Source of the DNA: Acidobacteriota bacterium
GTDB lineage: Bacteria > Acidobacteriota > Blastocatellia > RBC074
Direction: 5' to 3'
Length of the DNA stretch: 5,485 bases
Assembly: GCA_013140935.1 (NCBI GenBank)
Contig: JABFSD010000273.1
Coordinates: 1 to 5,485 of the forward strand
Made by a program: the position numbers and the translations under genes
In this document: one piece after another, positions 1 to 5,485 of the stretch
Layout: the number at the start of each line of letters is the position of its first letter
Position numbering within the stretch: position 1 is the stretch's first letter
Notes under the pieces: generated by a model
What the model was told of the DNA's origin: nothing
Database searches by the model: none
The model's input: only the letters and a program-made list of their open reading frames with translations

Positions 1-1547
1 GCGATGAGATGTACGTGATTGAGTCGGTTGAGCGTGCCCACGGCTTGCCCCGCGCGGATGTGCGTACCGCGCGGCACACGTACGGCAGTTACGTTGTTCT
101 CAGCATCGCGCAGGAATTGCGCACTCGGCAGGCTCGGCAGCGGTTGATCGTTTTGATCGCGTCCGATGCGCACGTGGATGTAGCCGAACAGCGGCAGCCG
201 CAGCCGTTCGCGCGTATCGCCCGCGCCTTCGACGGCGAGCAGGCGTGTGATGCGTTCGCTGTGCATCGCATAAACCGTCTCGCCATAAGCGCCGGGAATG
301 TCGAGTCCGTTGTGAAACCAGGCGTTATCGTTGGACGAACTTACACCACGAATTTCACCGAAGGTGCCTGCAATCTCGCGGCGCACTTCGGGCGGATGAA
401 AAGGCCAGCGCGCGCCGCTCTTTTCGATACGCTGACGAATTTGCAGGGGCGAGGTGGCGACGGTTTTTGCTTCTGCTGCTTTGCCTAAACTTTCATTCGC
501 AGGCAGCAACGCGCGAATGAACCCGTTGCCGCTATCCACCACAAACAGCGCATCGTCTTCGTTGCAAACCAGTCCCACAGGACGATGCAAACGCGCTTCG
601 TTTAACGCGCCGTCACGCAAGCCGAAAGGGTAGCCTCCTGACAAAGTCGTCACGCGCGGCGTCTCGCCGAATTCGATCAAGCGAATGGCCGAGCCGCCCG
701 CATCGGCTACGAACAGCGCGCCATCGCGTCGCAACGCCAATGCCGTAGGCTCATCAAACATCGCTTCTTGCAACGAACCATCGCGTACCTCGGCTTCGCC
801 TGTGCCCGCAATCGTTGTGACTGTGCCATCCATTGCGACGCGGCGGATGCGATGGTTGCCGGTGTCGGCGACGTAAAGCGCGCCGTCCGAAGCGACAGCC
901 AATCCGCTGGGCGTATGAAATGCTGCTTCATTCGCTTTGCCGTCTTGCCAGTTGGTTTGCGCGCCGCCCGCCAACACGCGCACTTGTCCTTTTGCATCGA
1001 GCGTGCAGATGCGGTCGTTGTAAGTGTCGGCGATAAAGATCAATCCGTCGTCATTCACGGCGATGCCGACGGGCGCGTTGAATTCGTTCGCGCCTTTGCC
1101 GCTGCGATTGAGCGCGCCTGCGAGCAAGGTCTTTTCACCGTTGTCAGGGTTGATGCGAATGATGGTGTGATCGCCCGTATTGGCTACGATCAATGAATCG
1201 TCGGGCGCGATGGCTAAAGCGGAAGGCATATCGAGATTGTCGGCAATGACTGAAGTCTCACCCGTCAGCGTGACGCGATAGATGCGTCCGCCGCGTCCGT
1301 CGGTGACGAACAAATCGTCATCCGCCAAAGCGATGCCGAAAGGGTCAGTCAAACCTTGTGCGTCGAGATGCGCGCCTGCGCCTGCGAGCGTTGACGAATG
1401 CGTGAGTGCGGCGGGCGGACGTGTGCATCGCCACCAGCGCCACGCAAACCAGAAGATCAATAAGGCCAGTGCCGAAAATGCGACGAAGCGCATCCATAAC
1501 ATCAGGTGTGTACGATCAAGTTGCGGGTGTGCCATCATTTTCATCAT
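1..1547 (-). CDS. Membrane-anchored NHL-repeat protein with C-terminal M23 peptidase domain (partial, 3' end outside window)
   Basis: The reading frame is open from the ATG at 1547 to the left edge, giving 515 complete codons with no stop. Residues 1-20 are a short polar lead, and about 16-36 form one hydrophobic segment (MLWMRFVAFSALALLIFWFA), so the protein is probably anchored with its domains outside the cytoplasm. About 66-347 contain six NHL-type blades with motifs such as PFGIAL, PVGIAV, FIADTYNDRI, YVADTGNHRIRRV and FVVDSGNGFIR, enough for a six-bladed propeller. About 382-515 match an M23/LytM metallopeptidase: FGEIR, then HNGLD (His412, Asp416 as predicted zinc ligands), a possible YIHV at 456-459 in place of the usual YAHL, RAGQAVGTL, and NHVHLI (His511, His513). 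M23 enzymes usually cut peptidoglycan cross-bridges; activity here is inferred. The start is uncertain because four ATGs lie in the first five codons (positions 1, 2, 4 and 5) and no clear Shine-Dalgarno precedes them. It is divergent from the next gene, which also carries an M23 domain. Confidence 0.86.
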   Translation of the reverse strand, partial: MMKMMAHPQLDRTHLMLWMRFVAFSALALLIFWFAWRWWRCTRPPAALTHSSTLAGAGAHLDAQGLTDPFGIALADDDLFVTDGRGGRIYRVTLTGETSVIADNLDMPSALAIAPDDSLIVANTGDHTIIRINPDNGEKTLLAGALNRSGKGANEFNAPVGIAVNDDGLIFIADTYNDRICTLDAKGQVRVLAGGAQTNWQDGKANEAAFHTPSGLAVASDGALYVADTGNHRIRRVAMDGTVTTIAGTGEAEVRDGSLQEAMFDEPTALALRRDGALFVADAGGSAIRLIEFGETPRVTTLSGGYPFGLRDGALNEARLHRPVGLVCNEDDALFVVDSGNGFIRALLPANESLGKAAEAKTVATSPLQIRQRIEKSGARWPFHPPEVRREIAGTFGEIRGVSSSNDNAWFHNGLDIPGAYGETVYAMHSERITRLLAVEGAGDTRERLRLPLFGYIHVRIGRDQNDQPLPSLPSAQFLRDAENNVTAVRVPRGTHIRAGQAVGTLNRLNHVHLI

Positions 1548-1555
1548 GGTAATCA

Positions 1556-1639
1556 GCGTTGTGGCACAAGATGGTATCTTGTGCCACAACGCGATGCGTG
1601 ATTGCCGAAGGCACAAGATACCATCTTGTGCTACAACGC
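1556..1639. repeat. Nested palindromic element in divergent intergenic gap (REPIN-like)
   Basis: Two structures are superimposed. Bases 1556-1572 and 1576-1592 form a perfect 17-bp hairpin stem with a 3-nt loop (ggt). A second, shorter hairpin has 9-bp arms at 1611-1619 and 1623-1631 with loop acc. The whole block 1556-1585 is repeated in inverted orientation at 1610-1639 with 29 of 30 bases matching and a 24-nt spacer. The core is GCACAAGAT-ggt-ATCTTGTGC. It fills almost the entire space between the two divergent starts, so promoters for both genes must overlap it or lie beside it. It could be a REP/REPIN-type mobile repeat, a palindromic operator, or a source of hairpins in the 5' leader of the lipoprotein gene. 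The sequence shows the symmetry but not the function. Confidence 0.9.
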
Positions 1640-1641
1640 CA

Positions 1642-1650
1642 AGAGAAAGG
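1642..1650 (+). promoter_or_regulatory. Ribosome binding site for the M23/L,D-transpeptidase gene
   Basis: The purine-rich AGAGAAAGG ends 6 bases before the ATG at 1657. This decides the start in favour of 1657 over any upstream in-frame ATG, together with the signal peptide that begins there. The site begins 3 bases after the palindromic element ends. Confidence 0.7.
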
Positions 1651-1656
1651 CAGCGA

Positions 1657-2874
1657 ATGAAGCAACAACTGACTTACGGTTTTTTATTCAGCTTGTGGTT
1701 GAGCTTCGCCAGCGGTTGCCAGCGAGCCGAAGTGAAAACAACACACAGAGACGCAACTGCCGCGCCTGCTATCGCGGTCACGTTGGATTCATATTTGCGC
1801 ACGGAATACCCGCCCGCTGATGGATTCGATTTCGCTATCGGCGATGCGAACGGCAAAGGCGCTTATGTTGACGCAGCTACGGGCAAGCAACACGAAGGCT
1901 GGTATGTGGCGACGAAATTCAACGAGCAATACGCGCTGGGTTTGCATCCGGCGGAAGATTGGAACGGACGCGGCGGCGGCAACACCGATATGGGACAGCC
2001 CGTTTATGCCGTAGCCCATGGCCGCGTGAAATTCGCCGCGCCCGCCGGGCAGCCGTGGGGTAACGTCGTCATCGTCGAACACACGTTTTATGAAAATCAC
2101 GAACGCCGCGAGATTCTTTCGCTATATGCACACCTGCAAACGATGGCGGTGAAAAAGGGCGAAATCGTTAAGCGACGGCAACGCATCGCTACGATTGGGC
2201 AAGACCCGGATAAGACCTTTGCCGCGCACCTGCATCTCGAATTGCGTTGGGACGCGACGCTCGCGCCGACCTATTGGCCTTCATCGAATGGTAAAGACGC
2301 AGCGTGGATTCGGGAGCATTACGCCGCGCCGACGGCTTTCATTCAGGCGCGGCGCAAGCTGTTCGTACCGCAAAACGAAGCTACGCTCGTGTTGGTAGAT
2401 CAGGACCAATACAAGATGCAGCTTTATCAACGTGGCAAGCTCGCGGGCGCTTACGACATCAGCCTCGGACAAGCCAAAGGCCAGAAGCGCGTGCAAGGCG
2501 ACAACAAAACGCCGAAGGGCATGTATTTCGTTATTCACAAACATCGCGGCAAATTCGATGGCGCTTACGGCGCTTATTACGGCGGGCATTGGATCAAGCT
2601 GAATTATCCGAATCGTTATGACGCGGCGCGCGGCAAGGCGGAAGGTTTACTCAACGATGAACAGGTGCGCGCGATCGCTACGAATTGGGAAGCGCGCCAG
2701 GCGACCAATGAACGTACGCGGCTCGGCGGCGGCATCGGCTTTCACGGCTGGGCGGCGGAATGGCCCAACGACGGCCCGCGCCATCTTTCATGGGGCTGCG
2801 TGGTGATGCACCTTTACGACATTCGCAAAGTGTTCGACGAGATTCCCTCGGGCGCGATGGTCGTGATATTTTGA
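1657..2874 (+). CDS. Predicted lipoprotein with M23 peptidase and L,D-transpeptidase (YkuD) domains
   Basis: This 405-residue protein begins with a lipoprotein-type signal: a short hydrophobic stretch, then FASGC with Cys21 as the likely lipidated residue (Ala at -3 is a weaker match than the usual Leu). Residues about 85-200 form an M23/LytM domain with HPAED (His97, Asp101), QPVYAVAHGRV, WGNVVIVEH, LYAHL (His159) and HLHLE (His191, His193), so the zinc-site residues appear complete. Residues about 240-405 match an L,D-transpeptidase (YkuD) fold: LVLVDQDQYKMQLY, NKTPKGMYFV, GFHGW (His363), then SWGC (Ser378, Cys381 as predicted nucleophile). His363 and Ser378 are separated by 14 residues, as the family pattern requires; Trp379 replaces the His of the common SHGC. 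M23 enzymes cleave peptidoglycan peptides and L,D-transpeptidases form 3-3 links or attach proteins, so the protein pairs cutting and joining in one envelope-bound chain. Its substrate is unknown. The frame stays open upstream to 1282, but that part is antisense to the NHL gene. Confidence 0.92.
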   Translation: MKQQLTYGFLFSLWLSFASGCQRAEVKTTHRDATAAPAIAVTLDSYLRTEYPPADGFDFAIGDANGKGAYVDAATGKQHEGWYVATKFNEQYALGLHPAEDWNGRGGGNTDMGQPVYAVAHGRVKFAAPAGQPWGNVVIVEHTFYENHERREILSLYAHLQTMAVKKGEIVKRRQRIATIGQDPDKTFAAHLHLELRWDATLAPTYWPSSNGKDAAWIREHYAAPTAFIQARRKLFVPQNEATLVLVDQDQYKMQLYQRGKLAGAYDISLGQAKGQKRVQGDNKTPKGMYFVIHKHRGKFDGAYGAYYGGHWIKLNYPNRYDAARGKAEGLLNDEQVRAIATNWEARQATNERTRLGGGIGFHGWAAEWPNDGPRHLSWGCVVMHLYDIRKVFDEIPSGAMVVIF

Positions 2875-2910
2875 CGGCACGCAAAACAAATTCGTCGCCC
2901 GTCGCTATGG

Positions 2911-2982
2911 GAGTGATGAGAGTGATGAGAGTTATGGGATGACATTCAACTGTTCCCATAACTCTCATCACTCCCATAACTC
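2911..2982. repeat. Inverted repeat built from 9-bp units
   Basis: Arms at 2920-2939 and 2954-2973 are perfect 20-bp reverse complements with a 14-nt loop. The left side is a run of 9-mers: GAGTGATGA at 2911-2919 and again at 2920-2928, then GAGTTATGG at 2929-2937. The right side is CCATAACTC at 2956-2964, TCATCACTC at 2965-2973 and CCATAACTC at 2974-2982. The element starts 36 bases after the lipoprotein stop codon and ends 27 bases before the S9 peptidase start. It could fold as a hairpin in the transcript and separate the two genes, but no T-run follows the stem, so a classic intrinsic terminator is not supported. It resembles an intergenic repeat family, possibly expanding by 9-bp slippage. 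Confidence 0.85.
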
Positions 2983-2997
2983 CCACAGCTATTCATC

Positions 2998-3003
2998 AAA
3001 GGA
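2998..3003 (+). promoter_or_regulatory. Ribosome binding site for the S9 peptidase gene
   Basis: AAAGGA lies 6 bases before the ATG at 3010, a normal Shine-Dalgarno placement. It supports this start, as does the signal peptide that follows directly. Confidence 0.75.
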
Positions 3004-3009
3004 AAAACC

Positions 3010-5085
3010 ATGCTTACCAAAACCCTGTCCCGCATTCTGATCGTCACTCTCGCTTTAGCCACCGCGTTGTCGGCGCAAACCGCCAAACGCAAAATCACGT
3101 TGGACGATCTGCCGCGCTTTCGTGAAGTGCGCGACCCGCAGCTTTCGCCCGACGGCGAATGGGTCGCGTATGTCGTCTCGGCGATTGACGCCAAAGAAGA
3201 CAAAAGCGCCGCGCACATTTGGCTGACCAGCTTTGATGGCAAGACGACGAAGCAGATGACCGCTGGCGAAGAAAGCGAATCTGCGCCGCGTTGGAGTCCT
3301 GACGGGAAATTCCTTTCGTTCACTTCATCGCGCAAAGGCGCAGCGAAAGGTTCGCAGGTGTGGTTGCTTCCGCTCGCGGGCGGCGAAGCCGTGCAACTCA
3401 CCGATGTGAAAGGTCGCTTGCAAAGTTACGAATGGTCGCCTGATTCACAACGCCTCGCGTTAGTCATCGGCGACCCTGACCCCGAAGCCGAAGAGAACGC
3501 CAAGCTCACCGAAGCGGGCGGCAAGCCCAAGCCGCCGAAACCCATCGTGCTGGATCGTTACAAATTCAAACAAGACGGACAGGGCTATTTGCGTTCGGGG
3601 CGGCACAGTTACGTTTATCTGTTCGAGGTAGCTACGAAAAAGCTCGAACGCCTCACGACCGGCAAGTGGGATGAAGCTGCGCCGGTATGGTCGCCCGATG
3701 GCGCGCGCATCGCGTTCACCAGCAACCACAACGCCGACCCTGACCGCGAACCCGAAGCACAGCTTTTCGTCGCCGAAGCCAAAGCGGGTGAGACCGAAAA
3801 AGCCCTGACCGCGCCCGGCAATCGTTTGGCGGGAGGCCGCGCTGCGTGGAGCCAAGACAACAAGTGGATTGCTTATCTCGAAACCGACGAACGCAAGTGG
3901 GGCGCTTACAGCATGAGCTATATCGCGCTCGTGAGCAGCGACGGCGCTGCCACGCCGATGCGCGTCAAAGCGACCGATGCTTTAGATCGCAGCGTGAGCG
4001 CAGCGCAATTCAGCACCGACGGCAAGTCGCTTTATTTCACCGTCACCGACGATCAATCGGTTTACCCTGCGCGTCTCAATCTCGCCGCCGGCAAAGTAGA
4101 AAAACTCATGCCTCCGCCCATCGTCGTCTCAAGCTGGAATCGTGCCGCTGATCGCGCCGTCGTGATGTCAGGCGGCAATAAGCAATACAACGAAATCTAT
4201 TCAATGGAAGGCGCGAGCCTGCGCCAACTTACCCATCACAACGATGCGCTGATGGCTGAACTGGAACTCGGCGATACCGAGCGAGTAAGCGCGACAAGCA
4301 AAGATGGCACGGTGGTGAACAGCTTGCTCACTTATCCGGCGGGTTATGTGAAGGGTACGAAAGTGCCGTTGCTATTGCGCATCCACGGTGGGCCGAATGG
4401 ACAAGATCAGCCTTCGTTTAATTTCGAGCGGCAGTTTTTTGCGGCGCATGGTTACGCCGTGCTGAACGTGAACTATCGCGGTTCGTCAGGGCGCGGGCAA
4501 AAATTCTCACGCGCTATCGCCTCTGATTGGGGCAATCTCGAAGTACAGGATTTGCACGCCGCCGTTGACGCTGTCGTCAAGTCAGGCATCGCCGATCCTG
4601 ATCGCCTCGGCGTAGGCGGATGGAGTTATGGCGGCATCCTCACCGATTATTTAATTGAGAGTGACAATCGTTTCAAAGCGGCGACCAGCGGCGCGGGCAC
4701 GGCGTTCACGGTGAGTTATTACGGAACCGATCATTACATCATTCAATACGACAACGAGATCGGGCCGCCGTGGAACCCGAAGGCGTGGGAGACTTATCAA
4801 AAGCTGAGTTATCCCTTTTTACACGCCGACAGGATCAAGACGCCTACGTTATTTTTGGGTGGCGAGAAAGATTTCAACGTCCCCATCTCTGGCAGCGAAC
4901 AGATGTATCAAGCCTTGCGCAGCCTCAACGTTGATACGCAACTCGTGATCTATCCCAATGAGAATCACGGCATCAGCCGACCGAGTTATGTGCGCGATCG
5001 TTATGAACGCTATCTGGCCTGGTACGACAAGTATTTGAAGAAGGCGAATGCGGCGGCGGCAGGCGGCGCACAACCGGCGCGTTAA
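3010..5085 (+). CDS. Exported S9-family serine peptidase (prolyl oligopeptidase-like)
   Basis: This complete 691-residue protein should be exported: residues 1 to about 22 form a signal peptide (basic start, hydrophobic core, LSAQ region). About 40-370 form the N-terminal beta-propeller, seen as repeated WD40-like PD40 motifs: LSPDGEWVAY, WSPDGKFLSF, WSPDSQRLAL, WSPDGARIAF, WSQDNKWIAY and FSTDGKSLYF. About 425-680 are an alpha/beta-hydrolase domain with HGGP (459-462, oxyanion region), NYRGSSGRG, and GGWSYGG carrying nucleophile Ser539. Asp621 (GGEKDFNVP) and His653 (NENHG) complete the triad. Length and order fit the acylaminoacyl-peptidase/dipeptidyl-peptidase branch (S9C). Such enzymes remove amino acids or dipeptides from short peptides, and the propeller limits access to oligopeptides. 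The acidic and Pro/Lys-rich loop at about 155-180 is of a kind common in this branch. It has its own ribosome binding site and a 135-bp gap upstream, so it is probably not tightly coupled to the lipoprotein gene. Exact specificity cannot be read from sequence. Confidence 0.96.
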   Translation: MLTKTLSRILIVTLALATALSAQTAKRKITLDDLPRFREVRDPQLSPDGEWVAYVVSAIDAKEDKSAAHIWLTSFDGKTTKQMTAGEESESAPRWSPDGKFLSFTSSRKGAAKGSQVWLLPLAGGEAVQLTDVKGRLQSYEWSPDSQRLALVIGDPDPEAEENAKLTEAGGKPKPPKPIVLDRYKFKQDGQGYLRSGRHSYVYLFEVATKKLERLTTGKWDEAAPVWSPDGARIAFTSNHNADPDREPEAQLFVAEAKAGETEKALTAPGNRLAGGRAAWSQDNKWIAYLETDERKWGAYSMSYIALVSSDGAATPMRVKATDALDRSVSAAQFSTDGKSLYFTVTDDQSVYPARLNLAAGKVEKLMPPPIVVSSWNRAADRAVVMSGGNKQYNEIYSMEGASLRQLTHHNDALMAELELGDTERVSATSKDGTVVNSLLTYPAGYVKGTKVPLLLRIHGGPNGQDQPSFNFERQFFAAHGYAVLNVNYRGSSGRGQKFSRAIASDWGNLEVQDLHAAVDAVVKSGIADPDRLGVGGWSYGGILTDYLIESDNRFKAATSGAGTAFTVSYYGTDHYIIQYDNEIGPPWNPKAWETYQKLSYPFLHADRIKTPTLFLGGEKDFNVPISGSEQMYQALRSLNVDTQLVIYPNENHGISRPSYVRDRYERYLAWYDKYLKKANAAAAGGAQPAR

Positions 5086-5102
5086 ATGCACCGGCGATAC
5101 GA

Positions 5103-5217
5103 AATTCGACAGGATTAACCGGATTTTCAGGATTAACCGGATACGACCTAACGTAGTGATTTCCGTCCGGTGGCTTGATTCGGTTAATCCTGAAAATCCG
5201 GTTAATCCTGTCGAATT
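5103..5217. repeat. Perfect 37-bp inverted repeat between convergent genes, possible bidirectional terminator
   Basis: Arms at 5103-5139 and 5181-5217 are exact reverse complements over 37 bases, with a 41-nt spacer. Pairing continues for about 4 more bases beyond a one-base bulge. Each arm contains a direct repeat: the 15-mer CAGGATTAACCGGAT occurs at 5110-5124 and again at 5128-5142, an 18-bp period. The element starts 17 bases after the peptidase stop and ends 4 bases before the TPR stop codon on the other strand. A short T-run (5220-5223) follows on the plus strand. The position suits transcription termination for both genes, although the large loop and weak T-run make this uncertain. I recall similar aggattaaccgg-type repeats from intergenic regions of unrelated bacteria, but could not check this. 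Confidence 0.9.
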
Positions 5218-5221
5218 CGTT

Positions 5222-5485
5222 TTAAGGGATTGGCGTCGTGGCGGGCGGCGAGGTTTGCGGTTGTTCGAGTAACTTGCGGGCTTCTTCCAACGACTTACGA
5301 ATTTTATTCATATCTATGCTGGTCTCGGTCGTAACATCAAGACTCAGTACCATTTCAAATTCCTCGACGGCGAGTTGATAATTCTTGCGGCGCATGGCGA
5401 TTTCCGCCAGCCAAGCGTGCGGACGCGGCCAGTTGGGCGCGAGTTCAATGGCTTTGCGATAATTCTCTTCAGCCTTGGCGTCGTC
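5222..5485 (-). CDS. TPR-repeat protein, C-terminal part (start outside window)
   Basis: The minus-strand frame is open from the right edge to a TAA at 5222-5224, giving 87 residues of the C-terminal end. It begins DDAKAEENYRKAIELAPNW, the second helix of a tetratricopeptide repeat with the typical A-x-x-x-Y-x-x-A-I-E-L-x-P pattern. A second repeat-like unit follows (AWLAEIAMRRKNYQLAVEEF, residues about 24-43). After that come a charged helix (KIRKSLEEARKLLEQ, about 61-75) and a Pro/Thr-rich tail ending PATTPIP. TPR arrays bind partner proteins, and nothing here shows which. The gene is convergent with the S9 peptidase and shares the 37-bp inverted repeat as its 3' flank. The full length, any N-terminal signal and any extra domains lie outside the window. 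Confidence 0.8.
   Translation of the reverse strand, partial: DDAKAEENYRKAIELAPNWPRPHAWLAEIAMRRKNYQLAVEEFEMVLSLDVTTETSIDMNKIRKSLEEARKLLEQPQTSPPATTPIP

Noticed and set aside
9..1196. Plus-strand open frames at 9-488, 685-876, 768-1196 and 833-1036
   Set aside because: They lie opposite the continuous NHL/M23 frame, whose repeated motifs and catalytic residues show it is the real gene. The plus-strand translations are low-complexity and Arg/Ala/Cys-rich, with no domain.
1282..1656. Upstream in-frame extension of the M23/L,D-transpeptidase protein by 125 residues
   Set aside because: The extension is antisense to the NHL gene and runs through the palindromic repeat. It has no recognisable domain. 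The ribosome binding site and lipoprotein signal both point to 1657.
2678..2986. Short open frames on both strands across 2678-2986
   Set aside because: Their distinctive parts (VMRVMRVMG on one strand, ITLITLIT on the other) are just translations of the 9-bp repeat, and the rest shadows the lipoprotein gene.
2940..3009. Sigma70-type promoter for the S9 peptidase
   Set aside because: TTCAAC at 2945-2950 resembles a -35 box, but no acceptable -10 box lies 16-18 bases downstream, so I do not call it.
3460..3863. Minus-strand open frames within the S9 peptidase gene
   Set aside because: They are shadows of a complete gene with intact propeller motifs and catalytic triad in the plus frame.
5103..5217. 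CRISPR array
   Set aside because: Units within an arm are separated by only 3 bases, the two arms are inverted relative to each other, and there are no regularly spaced unique spacers and no cas genes.
5048..5272. Plus-strand open frame spanning the 37-bp inverted repeat
   Set aside because: Its sequence (NRIFRINRI, NPENPVNPV) is the repeat read through on both arms. It overlaps two real genes and has no ribosome binding site.

Overview
This window looks like chromosomal DNA from a Gram-negative-type bacterium with moderately high GC. The combination of an NHL-propeller protein, a secreted S9 peptidase, a TPR protein and intergenic gaps full of palindromic repeats recalls Acidobacteriota (Blastocatellia-like). 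That assignment is an inference from gene style and no marker gene supports it. There are four protein-coding genes and no RNA genes, CRISPR arrays or insertion sequences.

Layout: (1) 1-1547, minus strand, cut by the left edge: a membrane-anchored protein with six NHL-type propeller blades followed by an M23 (LytM-like) metallopeptidase domain. (2) 1548-1656: a divergent intergenic gap filled by a nested palindromic repeat. (3) 1657-2874, plus strand: a predicted lipoprotein joining an M23 domain to an L,D-transpeptidase (YkuD) domain. (4) 2875-3009: a gap with a 20-bp inverted repeat built from 9-bp units. (5) 3010-5085, plus strand: a complete exported S9-family (prolyl-oligopeptidase-like) serine peptidase with an intact Ser-Asp-His triad. 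(6) 5086-5221: a gap with a perfect 37-bp inverted repeat between convergent genes. (7) 5222-5485, minus strand, cut by the right edge: the C-terminal end of a TPR protein.

Three of the four genes encode products that should act outside the cytoplasm. The divergent pair at the left both carry M23 peptidoglycan-hydrolase-type domains in uncommon pairings: one with a beta-propeller sensor or scaffold, the other with a peptidoglycan cross-linking enzyme. They may form a small cell-wall remodelling module sharing one control region; this is inference. The S9 peptidase is probably a separate unit for peptide degradation, since a repeat-bearing gap and its own ribosome binding site separate it from the upstream gene.

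The most unusual feature is that all three intergenic gaps hold inverted pairs of short, internally repetitive sequence, and that the three repeat families are unrelated to each other.
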